Positions 8,801 through 19,000 of a stretch of DNA of 64,000 nt are shown in pieces. Position numbers and translations under genes: made by a program. Below the pieces are notes generated by a model. That model saw nothing but the letters and a program-made list of their open reading frames with translations. It was not told where the DNA came from and searched no databases. This DNA is from Streptomyces sp. col6 (GTDB lineage: Bacteria; Actinomycetota; Actinomycetes; Streptomycetales; Streptomycetaceae), in NCBI RefSeq assembly GCF_008042035.1, contig NZ_RDBL01000008.1:1-64000 (forward strand), read 5' to 3'. Within the stretch, counting starts at the first letter, position 1; every line of letters begins with the position of its first letter.

Positions 8801-11800
8801 CTCGTCCGAACAGTCCGGCAGCACCCTGCCCGAGGTCGTGCACGACCCCGAACGGGCGCATGACCCGTTTCCCATGACGCCGGTTCAGGAGGCCTACTGG
8901 GTCGGCCGGCGGGACTTCCTCGAAATGGGCGGTGCGGCCGCGCAGACGTACCGGGAGCTCAGCTGTCCCTCGGACCTGGATCTGCCGCGCCTGGAACAGG
9001 CCTTCCAGCTGCTGATCCGGAAGCACCCCTCGCTCCGTACGGTGGCCACGGAGGACGGACGCCAGCGGGTGCTGCGCGAGGTCCCGCCGTTCAGGATCGC
9101 CGTCCAGGATCTGCGGGGCTCGCACGACCCCGAGGCGGCTCTGGGCGAGTGGCGGCAGGAGATGGGACACCGCGTCCGCCCGCTCGAGGAATGGCCCCTC
9201 GTCGAGGTCCGGGCGAGCATCCTCCCAGCTGAGGTCCGGCTGCACTTCGGCCTGGACGCCTGGGTGTGTGACGCCTGGTCACGCGTATTGCTGCTGGACG
9301 AACTCAGGGACTTCTACAACGACCCGACGCGAGACGCTCCCGAGCTCCGGCTCACCTTCCGCGACTACGTGCTCAGCGCGAACGGAGAACCCGCGGAGGA
9401 GGACCTGGAGTGGTGGAGGGCGGAACTCGACGAGTTCCCGGTCGCTCCCCGGCTGCCTCTCGCTCGGCGCACCGGATCGGAGTTCACCCGCAGGGACGGT
9501 CAACTCCCGGAGGAGGCATGGGCGCAGTTCCAGCAGCAGGCGAGCCGGTACGGCGTCACGCCATCGGCGGCCCTGCTCGCGGCCTTCGGCTGGGTACTGG
9601 CGCGCTGGAGCGCCGAGGACAGGCTCGCGCTCAACGTCACCATCTTCCGGCGACTGCCGGTGCACCCCGACGTGAACGAGTTGCTGGGCGACTTCACGTC
9701 CGTGCTCCCGCACGCCATGCATGCTCAGTGGGACACCTTCCACCGGCACGCGCGCGATGTGCAGGCCCGCCTCTGGCAGGAGCTGACGCACGGGTCCGTG
9801 TCGGGAGTGCACCTGGCGCGTGAACTGGCACGTCGTACGGGCCGGCTCGACGCCGTAGGAATGCCCGTTGTCTTCACCAGCGCTCTCACCACGCCGGAAC
9901 TCGGCCGGGAGTTCGACTGGGCGTGGCTGGGCGAGATCGTTCACGGGATCTCGCAGACTCCGCAGGTGTGGATCGACCTGCAGGTGTACGAGCACCGCGG
10001 CCGACTGCACTTCAACTGGGACTGTGTCGAGGAGATGTTCGAGCCCGGCGTGCTCGATGCGCTCTTCACGGCCTGGACCGGCCTCCTCGGCTCGCTCGTG
10101 GAGCGGTCCTGGGACGGCCCGGCGCCCGAGTTGCTCCCGCAGGACCAGAGGGAGCTGCAGGCGTCCACCAACAGCACGGAAGCCCCCCTCGTCCGGGAAA
10201 CCCTCGTCGACGGGGTGCTGGCCTCCGCGGCGCGCACCCCCGACGCGCTCGCCGTCATCGACGACGCCCGCAGTCTCTCGTACGCCCAGCTCGTCGCCGA
10301 GGCCGAGTCGGTGGCCGGCGGCCTCATGGAGCGCGGCATTCCGCAGGGCGCACTGGTCGCCGTCGTGGTACCTCACGGCTGGCAACAGTCCGTCGCCGTG
10401 CTGGGTGTCCTGCTGGCGGGCGCCGGATACGTACCCGTCGATCCCGCCCAGCCGGTGGAGCGCATCCGGCAGATCCTCGCCGAGGCGGACCCGGCCTGCG
10501 TGCTGACGACCTCCGGCACAGGGGTCGACGGCGTCGACATGGAGGACTGCCGGGCCAACCGGCAGGTGAGGCCGCCGAGGCCGGAGGATCTGGCGTACGT
10601 CATCTACACGTCCGGTTCCACCGGGCGGCCCAAGGGCGTGGTGATCCGGCACGAGGCCGCGGTGAACACGCTGGTCGACATCGGCCGGCGCATGTCCCTG
10701 GGACCGGCGGACCGCGTGCTGGCGCTCTCGGCCCTCGCCTTCGACCTGTCCGTGTGGGACCTGTTCGGAAGCTGGCGGCAGGGCGCCGCGGTCGTCTATC
10801 CGGCCGACCGCAGCGACCCGGCGTCCTGGGCACGTGCCGCCGACGCACACGGAGTACGGGTCTGGAACTCCGTCCCCGCTCTCGCGCAGATGCTCACCGA
10901 CGCGCTGGAGGCCGACCCGAACCTCCCGGTGCCCGCTCTGCGCACCTTCATGCTCTCCGGCGACTGGATACCGCTGAGGCTGCCGTCCCGGCTCCGGTCC
11001 ATCGCCCCGCAGGCGGCCGTCTGGTCACTCGGAGGGGCGACCGAGGCATCCATCTGGTCCGTCGCCTACCGGATCGACGCGGTGGATGAGGACTGGGCGA
11101 GCATCCCGTACGGCCGTCCGCTCTCCAACCAGACCGTGCACGTACTCGACGACCGGATGCAGGAGTGCCCGGTGCACGTCGCGGGCCGTCTCTTCATCGG
11201 GGGACGGGGCCTCGCGGACGGCTACTGGCGAGACCCGGAACGTACACAGGAGCGGTTCCTGGACCACGGGGGCCGTCGGCTCTACGACACCGGCGACCTC
11301 GGCCGCTGGCTGCCCGACGGCACCATCGAGATCCTGGGACGTGTCGACAACCAGGTGAAGATCCGCGGATACCGGGTCGAGCTCGGGGAGATCGAGCACG
11401 CGCTGGAAGCGCTGGCCGAGGTCGACCGCGCGGCCGTGCTGGTCACGGGCGATCCGCGCGGGGACCGGAGGCTCGTGGGATTCGTCGTCCCGCGCGCCGG
11501 TGCCGAGACCTCGGCGGCGGAGCTGCGCGGCAGTCTCTCGCACCGACTGCCCGACCACATGGTTCCGCACGTGGTGGTCTTCCTCGACGCACTGCCCCTG
11601 AGCGCCAATGGCAAGGTGGACCGCGCCGCCCTGGTGACGCGTGTGCCTGCGGCGCCGGCCTCCGTGCCCGAGGCCGTGCCCACGGACGCGGACGTCCTCG
11701 CCCAGGCATGGACGGAGGTGCTGGGGGCCCCGCCCGCCGGCCCGGACGCCAACTTCTTCGGGGCCGGGGGAGACTCCGTGAGCTGGCTGCGCGTGTGCGC

Positions 11801-13085
11801 ACGCGTCTCACGTACCGGGTGGCGACTCCCTGCCGCCGCGATCGCGTCCGACGCGACCTTCGCCGCGCTGTCCACGCACCTCAGCGCGCCGACGGAGCCC
11901 GCGCCCGCACCCGTGGGCCCCACCCCGCCGGCTCCCATGCGGAACTGGCTCGAGGCGAAGGGGCTGCCGCTCCACTTCAATCAGGCCGTCGTACTGCGCC
12001 TGCTCCGTCCGCTCGGGCGGGAAGCGCTCGACAAGGCGCTCGCCGCCGTGGTGGCCGTGCATCCGGTGCTCGCGTCCACGCTGAACGGCGGAGCCGGTGG
12101 ACACACGGTCGAAGAGGGCCAGGACGCGGGCCACGCCTGCCGGGGCTTCACGGCCGACGGCCCGCTCCTGCGGGCGACCCTGCTGCCCGGTCAACTCGTG
12201 CTGTGCGCCCATCACACCGTGGTCGACGCGCAATCCTGGCGGGTGATCGTCGGAGACCTGGAGGAGGCCCTCGACGCACTCGAATCGGGCACGGAACCGG
12301 TACTCCTGTCCGAACCCACCGACTACGCGGCATGGTGTCACGCGGTTGCCGGACTGCCGGCACCCGAGATCCCGGACTGGGCGGCCCCGGAAGCCGCCGG
12401 AGCGGAAGGCGACGGACGCGTGACCGCCCAGGTCCTGTCCCTCGGCGCGTCCGAGGTGAAGGCCGCACTGGAGCACCTGCGCTGCACCGAGGAGGAGCTC
12501 TTCGTCGCGGCCGCCGCCTGGGCCAACGGCACGGTGACCGGGCGTTGGGAGACCGAGCTGGAACGCCACGGGCGCATGCTCGGTGACCTCGACCTCAGCC
12601 GTACCACGGGCTGGCTGACCGCGCTGATCCCCCTGGGCCTGCTGCAGGACTCACCCACGGGCGTCCTGGTCCAGGTGAAAAGGCAGTTGCGCGGGCTTCC
12701 GGACGGAGGGACCGCTCTGGCGGCGGCGTACGCCCGGACAGGCCGTTCGGCCTCGCTCGTGGTCAACCCCCTGGGAATACTCGACGACGAGCCCTCGTCC
12801 CGGTTCGAACTGGTCAGGGAAGACACTCTCCCGCTGCGCGACCCACGGCTTCCCCGGCCCAACGAGCGGCGGCTGACCTTGTACACCGCCTCGGGAAAGC
12901 TCTGCGTCGAACTGAACCACCGCGATGGGTCGGACGGCTGGCTCTCCGCTCTCGAGGATGCGTTGCACCAGCTTGTCCGGGCACCGCACTCCGCCGCGGC
13001 GAGCGCGGTCGACTTTCCCGAGAGCGGGCTTCCCGATGACGAGCTCCGCGCACTCCTTGCTGGTCTGGAGGCCACGAATGACTAA
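4119..13085 (+). CDS. NRPS A: FAAL-ACP-C-A-PCP-Cy-A(Cys)-PCP-E
   Basis: 2988-residue synthetase starting at GTG 4119, which overlaps the thioesterase stop and has a G-rich Shine-Dalgarno stretch just upstream. Approximate domains by residue: fatty acyl-AMP ligase 1-505, ACP 516-588 (GGAS), condensation 600-973, adenylation 980-1477, PCP 1490-1566 (GGHS), heterocyclization 1582-2004, adenylation 2024-2510, PCP 2524-2588 (GGDS), epimerization 2602-2970. It should load a fatty acid, join it to amino acid 1, then add Cys, cyclise it to a thiazoline and epimerise it. The C-terminal E domain makes a D-configured donor for the C domain that opens the next synthetase, so transfer between the two proteins is expected in that order. 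The stop overlaps the ATG of the next gene by 8 bp. Domain calls come from motifs; specificity calls are inference. Confidence 0.93.
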   Translation: MTFLDQALAHRQERPQAPAITLVTADAEPYTLSRAELFRRAGSVAEQVRATTAPGDRVLVALPTGVELVAALLGVLMAGRVVVPAPAAPGPRNEARLRQIVKDAGCALAFSSVAVPGAVLPDVGSDATDLRVESGDLAVLQYTSGSTSAPKGVRVRTANIDANLALMERAFEQSESDVIAGWLPLFHDMGLVGNFLHPLRMGLHVVLMAPEHFVRDPSAWLRAISDFGVTTSGGPDFGYSWCADRIDPARLGDIDLSRWRVAFTGSEPIAARTMERFSSAFAGKGFRAEAFTPCYGLAESTLLVSSYEVGAKPRVTAHGVSCGRPLEDVVIVDEAGSAVDGVGEIWVRGASVADGYHGLPSSENCDLRTADGRDGWLRTGDLGVISDGELYIRGRSKDLVILRGENHHPHDLEQIAKQADGVLTACAFSGPGEPERLILALEARGPAADIVTQVRRAFREELAFEPDEVLILRGRSLPRTTSGKLQRSACRAAWEAGELPLAHTWVAGTEGRAPTGPEEELLADLWHELLGVRVVSAEASFFATGGASVLAVELSARVAQRLGVHVSPVELLAAGTLEAQAEAIVRAPRPAEPVTEPDQAPLSLQQEGLWLLSQLSPSGLPPVSVTVGLPPGADAEAAVAELVRRHPVLATIGPDAEGLQRRMPWTSVEGRPDFTAGRPFTVRRSGDALELAWDHQVIDGWSVRVLMEELEALLAGRTLPPAPPSALAWAVEQRKALAAGDDREDAAFWRARSVDGSVEMPWSRPGADAAGLTSRRVADADALKRRARELDTTVAALLLTAVSVVLCRLSGRSDVAIGVPFANRTPPWTRTVGCLVSVQRTVTHVSEGSTGIELVHRIGRELQDVQGHTSLPLDALQSRLGLARESTQVDVVFDHLVVPPQVGTLSILGTSLDQCPPEAKAPLTITAVEDEGLRLVLLRQRSYMDDEAAEEFADQLELALGELIRTPGARCMDWSLRTARADSALPVLADPLPVAETLLIPDAVMAVAPEREAVRRGDTVWTYGQLQARALQVTGTLQDRGVRPGDVVGILGSAAFDTVAAALGTMLAGGVVLHLDRRLPPGRLATMAREASARLILRADGDGERDAELGAPSEIGEAFGEAVSVDPAAPAYVVFSTGSTSTPKAILGTHRGLAHFLGWQRRTFDVAGEDRFVLLTNLAFDMSLRDVWLPLTSGGTLHLLDDPAEVRGDHVVPLLRARKVTRLHLVPTLAKSWLATTEPTPLPGLRSVFFAGEPLSDTLVERFRRHFPGEYDVLNFYGPSETTQTKIFYRVPGRPEPGVQPIGRPLPETAITLVNAAGVPCGVGEPGEILIRTPFGTKGYINNREAQTERFIPDPFGSGQDTYRSGDLGRLRLDGAIEILGRGDRQVKVRGVAVDPAEVADVLSGLPGVRQAAVRAEPLPDGDHRLVAWFVASRPWSALRDEMADSLPAALVPERAMACEALPVHANGKVDLRALPELVDEGPAEAELPVDALEAAVLEAWRATLGNPELDMNADFFAHGGHSLKALELAAAIKRALGRDIPLAQILQARTPRELARRGLSSSEQSGSTLPEVVHDPERAHDPFPMTPVQEAYWVGRRDFLEMGGAAAQTYRELSCPSDLDLPRLEQAFQLLIRKHPSLRTVATEDGRQRVLREVPPFRIAVQDLRGSHDPEAALGEWRQEMGHRVRPLEEWPLVEVRASILPAEVRLHFGLDAWVCDAWSRVLLLDELRDFYNDPTRDAPELRLTFRDYVLSANGEPAEEDLEWWRAELDEFPVAPRLPLARRTGSEFTRRDGQLPEEAWAQFQQQASRYGVTPSAALLAAFGWVLARWSAEDRLALNVTIFRRLPVHPDVNELLGDFTSVLPHAMHAQWDTFHRHARDVQARLWQELTHGSVSGVHLARELARRTGRLDAVGMPVVFTSALTTPELGREFDWAWLGEIVHGISQTPQVWIDLQVYEHRGRLHFNWDCVEEMFEPGVLDALFTAWTGLLGSLVERSWDGPAPELLPQDQRELQASTNSTEAPLVRETLVDGVLASAARTPDALAVIDDARSLSYAQLVAEAESVAGGLMERGIPQGALVAVVVPHGWQQSVAVLGVLLAGAGYVPVDPAQPVERIRQILAEADPACVLTTSGTGVDGVDMEDCRANRQVRPPRPEDLAYVIYTSGSTGRPKGVVIRHEAAVNTLVDIGRRMSLGPADRVLALSALAFDLSVWDLFGSWRQGAAVVYPADRSDPASWARAADAHGVRVWNSVPALAQMLTDALEADPNLPVPALRTFMLSGDWIPLRLPSRLRSIAPQAAVWSLGGATEASIWSVAYRIDAVDEDWASIPYGRPLSNQTVHVLDDRMQECPVHVAGRLFIGGRGLADGYWRDPERTQERFLDHGGRRLYDTGDLGRWLPDGTIEILGRVDNQVKIRGYRVELGEIEHALEALAEVDRAAVLVTGDPRGDRRLVGFVVPRAGAETSAAELRGSLSHRLPDHMVPHVVVFLDALPLSANGKVDRAALVTRVPAAPASVPEAVPTDADVLAQAWTEVLGAPPAGPDANFFGAGGDSVSWLRVCARVSRTGWRLPAAAIASDATFAALSTHLSAPTEPAPAPVGPTPPAPMRNWLEAKGLPLHFNQAVVLRLLRPLGREALDKALAAVVAVHPVLASTLNGGAGGHTVEEGQDAGHACRGFTADGPLLRATLLPGQLVLCAHHTVVDAQSWRVIVGDLEEALDALESGTEPVLLSEPTDYAAWCHAVAGLPAPEIPDWAAPEAAGAEGDGRVTAQVLSLGASEVKAALEHLRCTEEELFVAAAAWANGTVTGRWETELERHGRMLGDLDLSRTTGWLTALIPLGLLQDSPTGVLVQVKRQLRGLPDGGTALAAAYARTGRSASLVVNPLGILDDEPSSRFELVREDTLPLRDPRLPRPNERRLTLYTASGKLCVELNHRDGSDGWLSALEDALHQLVRAPHSAAASAVDFPESGLPDDELRALLAGLEATND
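5917..8815 (+). other. Module 1: C-A-PCP with a Lys2-like A pocket
   Basis: The condensation domain has DHQVIDGWS in place of HHxxxDG; the second, catalytic His is kept. This variant sits where a lipo-initiating C domain is expected. The A domain (FSTGSTSTPK, NFYGPSETTQ, HANGKVD) gives a ten-residue pocket that I read as D-M-R-H-F-A-F-Q-T-K. The D-x-R-H-F start resembles fungal Lys2 aminoadipate reductase (D-P-R-H-F) and no standard amino-acid code I know. An acidic substrate such as the 3-methylaspartate made by the first gene would fit. The alignment was done by eye. Confidence 0.75.
8862..11880 (+). other. Module 2: Cy-A(Cys)-PCP making a thiazoline
   Basis: The heterocyclization domain starts with FPMTPVQEAYWVGR and has the intact DxxxxDxxS motif (DAWVCDAWS, about residue 1713). 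It keeps the VVFTS threonine and the QTPQVWID aspartate used in cyclodehydration. The A-domain pocket reads D-L-W-N-M-S-L-I-W-K, one or two changes from the established cysteine codes of pyochelin and yersiniabactin enzymes (DLYNLSLIWK, DLYNMSLIWK). Cys condensation and cyclisation to thiazoline are therefore expected. Confidence 0.88.
11925..13040 (+). other. Epimerization domain of module 2
   Basis: This C-like domain closes the first synthetase and carries HHTVVDAQSW (about residue 2698), a distal ERHGR segment and TTGWLTALIP, all marks of E domains. It would set the D configuration at the Cys-derived alpha carbon before transfer to the next protein. It is somewhat short (about 370 residues), but all main motifs are visible. 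Confidence 0.8.
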
Positions 13086-16000
13086 GATCGAAGATATCCA
13101 CGGCCTCACGCCTCTGCAGCAGGCCATGCTGGTGCGCGCGGTGCTGGAGCCCGATTCCTCCGCCTACGTCGAGCAGTTGCGCATCGAACTGGGTCCCGAC
13201 CCCGCCCCGGACGCGCTGCGAGAGGCATGGGAGGGGCTGTTCCGTCGCCATCCGGCGCTGCGGAGCACCTTCCACCACGCAGGGCTGTCCGAGCCGCAAC
13301 AGGTCGTGCACCGTGAACTCCCGCTGCCCTGGCGGGTCGAGGACCGGCGGGCGCACCCCGACACGGACATCGAGGAACTCGCCCGCGCCGAACGTGAGCG
13401 GGGCTTCGACCTCGTACGTCCGCCGCTGTTCCGGCTCGTGCTCGTCCTCCTGGCCGACCGGGCGGTGCTCATCTGGACGTTCCATCACCTGCTGCTCGAC
13501 GGATGGAGCCTGGGCCGGGTCCTTCTCGAGGTCGACGGGGGCTACCGCGCCGCCCTGACGGGTGACGCCCGCGATCCCCGCCCCGCGCCGCCTTTTCGGG
13601 ACTTCATCAAGTGGCTCCGTGCCACCGACCAGGACGCGGCCCTGGAGCACTGGGGCAACCGGTTGTCCGGCGCCACGATCACCCGCTTCGGCGGGGAGAC
13701 CGGCGGGCCGGGTGGCGAACGCACGGTCAGGCTGGGGACGCCCGGATCGGAGCGCATACGTGCCGCGTGCCGCGCCCATGCGGTCACTCTCGGCACCCTC
13801 ACGACGGTCGCCTGGGCCGCATGTCTGGCGGAGCCCGACGGTACGCAGGACGTCACGTTCACCTCGCTGCTCTCCGGCCGTCCGGCCGACCTGCCGGGCG
13901 TGAACGACATGATCGGCATGTTCGTCAACACCGCCGCGACCCGGGTGCGCTTCGAGCCCGGCGAGACCGTGAGGGCGCTGCTGGAACGCGTCCAGGACGA
14001 ACTTGTCACCGACCGGCTGCACAGCTGGACCGCGCTCGACGGAGTGGCCCGTACGGCCGGCCTGACGTCACCCGATTCCGTCCTCGTCGTCGAGAACTAC
14101 CCGCTGGACAGGGCTGTGCTCAGCGGCTCGCCCCTGGACGTGCGTGCTGTGTCGGTGCACGAGCAGGCCGATGTGCCGTTGGTGGTCGCGGTCGTCCCCG
14201 GCGACGACGTCGAACTGCGGTTGGCGACGCCCCCCGGCGGATTCACCGCGGCCGCTCTGGACCGGCTCGGTGGCCGTCTCGCGCACTGGCTGCTGGCCTT
14301 GGCAGACTGCATGGAAGAGGACATGGCGGGCCTCCTCGGCAGGCAGGAGGCGGCGGAACAGCAGTCCCTGCGCACGCGTTTCGGCGCGAGCGCGGAGACG
14401 CCCGGCACACTGGTCGAGGCGATCCTCGCGGCCGGCCCGGCCGTTGCCGACGGCGACGAGCACTGGCCCGCGCAGCGCGTGCTCGCCGAGTCCGAACGCT
14501 TCGCGCGCATGGCCGTTGCTGCGCCTCCCGGCCCGATCGCCATCGTGGCCGGCACCCGTGCCCGGACCATCGCGCAGATGCTCGGCTGCATTCGTGCGGG
14601 GCGCCCCTACGTGCCTCTCGACGAGGCGGACCCACGGCACCCGGAGCGCCTGGAGCATGCCGGCGCGCACACCCTGCGGGCTTCCGCAGCGCAGGGCGAC
14701 GAGGAACTCCGGGTACCGGACGGCGACACCGCCGCCTACCTGCTCCACACCTCGGGTACGACCGGCAGGCCGAAGGCAGTCGTCCAGACACATGCCGGCG
14801 TCCTCGCCCACGCCCGCCGTTTCGCCTCGTCCATCGGGCTGAACTCCTCGGACCGCATCTGCATGACTGCGTCCTTCGCCTTCGACGCGGCGGTCATGGA
14901 CATCTACGCGGCGTCCGTCGTCGGCGCGACGCTGATCATCGGCGATCCCAAGCACCGGGGGCTCCGGGAACTGCGTGAGGTCGTGCTGCCCCGGGCCACC
15001 GTCCTGCACACCACTCCCAGCCTGTTCCGGCTTCTGGCGGCCGAGCCGCTGCCGGCCCCGCTTCGTGCCGTGGTGCTGGGCGGAGAAGCGGTACTCCCCT
15101 CGGACCTGGCGCTCTTCGACCGGGCGGCGCCCGAGGGCTGTCTGCTCGTCAACGGCTTCGGGCCCAGCGAGTCCACGACCGGGCTCCAGTGGTTCAGCGA
15201 GAAGGGCACAAAGAAGGCGCACGTCCCCGTCGGTCTGCCGGTGGCGGACACGGAGGCCTGGCTCTGCGACGCCGAGGGGGAACGTGCCGACGGGCCGTGG
15301 GCCCGGGGCGAGATCGTTCTGGCGAGCGATGCCGTGGCGCTCGGTTACCACAACGACCCCGAAGGCGGGGGCCGCTTCGCTCGCGAGGGCGGCCGCCGCA
15401 CCTACCGCACCGGTGACCGAGGCCGTCGACGGCCCTCCGGGTGCATCGAGATCATCGGGCGGGTCGACGACCAGGTGCAGATCGGGGGCGTCCGGGTCGA
15501 ACCGGGGGAGGCCCGTGCGGTGCTTGCCGCACTGCCCGGCGTGGCCGAGTCCGAGGTCATCGCGGTACGGACGGCGGAGGGTGTCCGCCTGCACGCCTTT
15601 GCCGGACCTGCCACGCTGGACGGCGAGAAGCTGCTGAGTGAGCTGCGCACGCGCCTGCCTCACGCCTTCGTTCCCTCGCGTGTGCATGTGCTGAGCGAGC
15701 TGCCGCTCCTCGGTAACGGCAAGGTCGACCGCGGCGCCCTGCGAGCGGTCGCAGACCCCCAGGATCAGCGCGCGGCCGCTCCCGCACCGGTCACCGCGGC
15801 GGCTCCCGCACCGGTCACCGCGGCGGCGGACAGCGTGCTCGACACGGTCGTCGCGACCTTCGCGGAGGTCGTCGGAAGGGACGTTGCGCACGACCAGAGC
15901 CTGTTCGACCTCGGAGCGAACTCGCTCGACGCGCTCAGGGTCGCCGGCCGGCTGGAGAGCCGCCTTTCCCGGCGGGTACCCCTCCAGGCGCTGTTCGACC

Positions 16001-19000
16001 ACCCCACCCCCGCATCCCTGGTCGAGGCGCTGGCCGGGGCACCCGAGAGCCGGGCCACGGAGCCCATCCCGCGCGCCGAGCGCCGCTGGCAGGCCCATGA
16101 GGGGTCCATCGCCGCCCGCCCGTCCGGCAGCACACCTCGGATCAGCCTGTTCTTCTTCTCCGGTCAGGCCGACGATCCGGCGGAGAGCTACCGTCTGCTC
16201 ACCGAGGCGGCGATCCGCGCCGACGCGCTCGGTCTGGAAGCGGTGTGGACACCGGAGCGCCACTTCGACGCATTCGGCGGCACCTTCCCGAACCCGTCCG
16301 TGATCGCCGCGCACATCGCCGCCCGGACGAAGCGGCTGAGGCTGCGGGCCGGCAGCGTCGTCCTGCCTCTGCACGACCCGATCCGAGTCGCCGAGGAATG
16401 GGCTGTCGTGGACCAGCTCTCGGGCGGCCGGGTGGACCTCGCCATCGCGTCCGGCTGGCATCGGCGCGATTTCGTCCTGGCCAAGGGCGCCTACGCCGAT
16501 CGCAAGACGGGGCTGATCGGCCAGATCGAGGTGCTGCGCAGGCTGTGGGAGGGCGAAGAGGTCCAGCTGCTCGATGCCGAGGGAGAACAGGTGGGTGTCC
16601 GGACCTGGCCGAGGCCGGTCCAGGAGCACCTTCCTCTGTGGCTGACCTCGCAGTCGCCCGAATCCTTCGAGCTCGCCGCACGGCATGGCCTCAACGTCCT
16701 GACCAACCTCAACTACAAGTCCATCGACGAGCTCGCGGAGCGGGCCGCCCTGTACCGCCGTGCGCGCGGCGATCAGCCCGGTGGGCGGATCACGGTGATG
16801 ACGCACACGCTCGTCGGAACGGACGACGCCCGCGCGCGTGCCGCGGCCGTGGACGCCTACGCCGACTACGCGATGAACAACCTCGTGCTGCAGAAGGCAC
16901 ACGCACGTGGTGAGGACACGGCCTTGCGGCCCTCCGACGCGGACGCCCGTGCCCTCGCCGTCAGGTCGGCCGAGCGCATGGTGCGGCACGGCGGACTCGT
17001 CGGGGACCTCGACCGTTGCCGCGAACGGCTCACGGAGCTGCGCGCCGCCGGAGCGGACGAGGTGGCCTGTCTGATCGACTTCGGAGTCCCCGGGGACCAG
17101 ATGCTCGAAGGAGTGGAGCTGCTGGGCGAGCTCGTCGAGCACTCCTCGGCGCCACCGGTCACGCGCAAGTACGCCGTGCTGCCGGCCGCACCTCTCCAGG
17201 CGCAGCTCTGGATCCTCGACAGCTTGTCGGACGCACCCGGCACATGGATGATCCCCACGCTCGTCAGGCTCGAAGGTGCCCTCGACCCGGAGGAACTGGC
17301 AGCTCGGCTCCACACGCTGAGCGAGCGCCACGAGGCCCTGCGCACCTCCCTGGAGGAACGGGACGGGCGGGTCGTACAGGTGGTGTGGGACAAGCGCACC
17401 ATCCGGCTGGAGACGCGGTCGGTCCCGAGCGAGGCAGAAGCCCTGCGACACGCCCGGGAGGTCCTCGATGAAGGGCTCGACCTGCGCAAGGCACCTCTGG
17501 TGCGGGCGGTGTTGTACGCGGTGGACGAGACGCACCATGTGCTGCTTCTGGCCTGCCACCACGCCATCGCCGACGGAAGCTCCACCGTGGCCCTCGCCCG
17601 CGAACTGCTCGACGGCGCGCCGGGCGAGCGTTCGGTTCAGCTCGCTGACTGGGCCGCCTGGATGGAGGAGCGCATAAGCAAGGGCGAGCTGGAGCCGCAG
17701 GAACGCTGGTGGGACGACACGCTGCGGGACCTGCCACCGCGGCTGCGACTCGGCAGCGGTGTGCCGAACGGCCGCCGGTCGGTCCGGCGGATCACGCTGG
17801 CGCCGGACGTGGAGAACGCGTTGCGGTCGGTCGGCCGGACATCGGGCGCGACCCGGTTCGAGATCACTCTCGCGGCGTTCACCCAGGCCCTCGGGCGGTT
17901 CACCGGCCAGGACGACCTGATCGTCGGGCTCCATCACGCGAACCGCGACCGCCAGGAGCTGGAGGGGACCGTCGGGCCCCTGGTGAACCTGTTGCCGTTC
18001 CGTGCGCGCCTGACCGCGCAGGACACACTCGGTGCCCTCCGTGACCAGGTACGCGCGGCACTGGAGCGCCACGAGGTGCCGTACGCGCGTCTCGTGGCCC
18101 GGCACGCCACGGACCACCGCGCGGGCGTCGACCCGCTCGTCGACGCGGCCCTGCTGTACCAGAACCTGCCCGACGTGAGTTCCGACGGCCCCCTGCGGTG
18201 GAGCCGGCTGGAGCTGGAGGGCGGCCAGGCGCGGTTCCCGGTCACCTTGGTCGCGACGGAGTCCCGCGAGGGCCTCACGCTGCAGTTCGACTTCGACGAG
18301 GGGCTGTTCACCGGTGACGAGGCCGAGCGGCTGAGCGCCATGATGCGTGACAGCCTCCACGGCCTGCTCGGAATCGCCGCACCCGCTCAGGCCCGCGTGG
18401 AACCGGGAACCGCCCTCTTCGCGGCGGGACCCCATCTGCTCGCCGAGTTCGTCGACCACGCCCGTCGGCACCCGGACGAGACCGCGGTCGTGGGCCCCGA
18501 GGGAAGCCTCAGCCGCGCCGAACTCCTCGCGGCGGCCAGGCGACTGGCCGCAGCCATCCGCGCGCGAGTCCCGGCCGGTTCGCGGATCGGCGTCCAGGTC
18601 TCCCCGGGCTGCGACATGCTCGTCGCGGTGTACGGGGTGCTGCTCGCGGACTGCACTCTCGTGCCCCTCGACCCCCGCACCCCCGCTGCCCGGCGCCGTC
18701 TGGAGCTGCAACTGGCGGATGTGGTGCTCGCGGTCTGCGACTCCGACCTCGAAGTACCGCGGCTGGACCCTGCCCAGGACGGCCCGGAGTGGGAAGAGGA
18801 GCCTTCGGGCTCGGAACTCGCCTACCTCGTCTTCACCTCGGGTTCCACCGGCGTCCCCAAGACGGTGGCGGTCGGCCACGACAGTGTGCGTGCGCTCATC
18901 GGCTGGGCCCGGACCGCGTTCTCCCCCGAAGAGCTGGCCGGAACCCTGCTGACCGCTCCCATCCGGTTCGACATGTCGGTGTTCGGGCTCTACGTGCCGC

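Noticed and set aside
3168-9245. 2025-codon open frame on the minus strand opposite NRPS A
   Set aside because: It is the antisense of motif-rich NRPS coding sequence; its translation has no recognisable domains. High-GC codon bias leaves such frames open.
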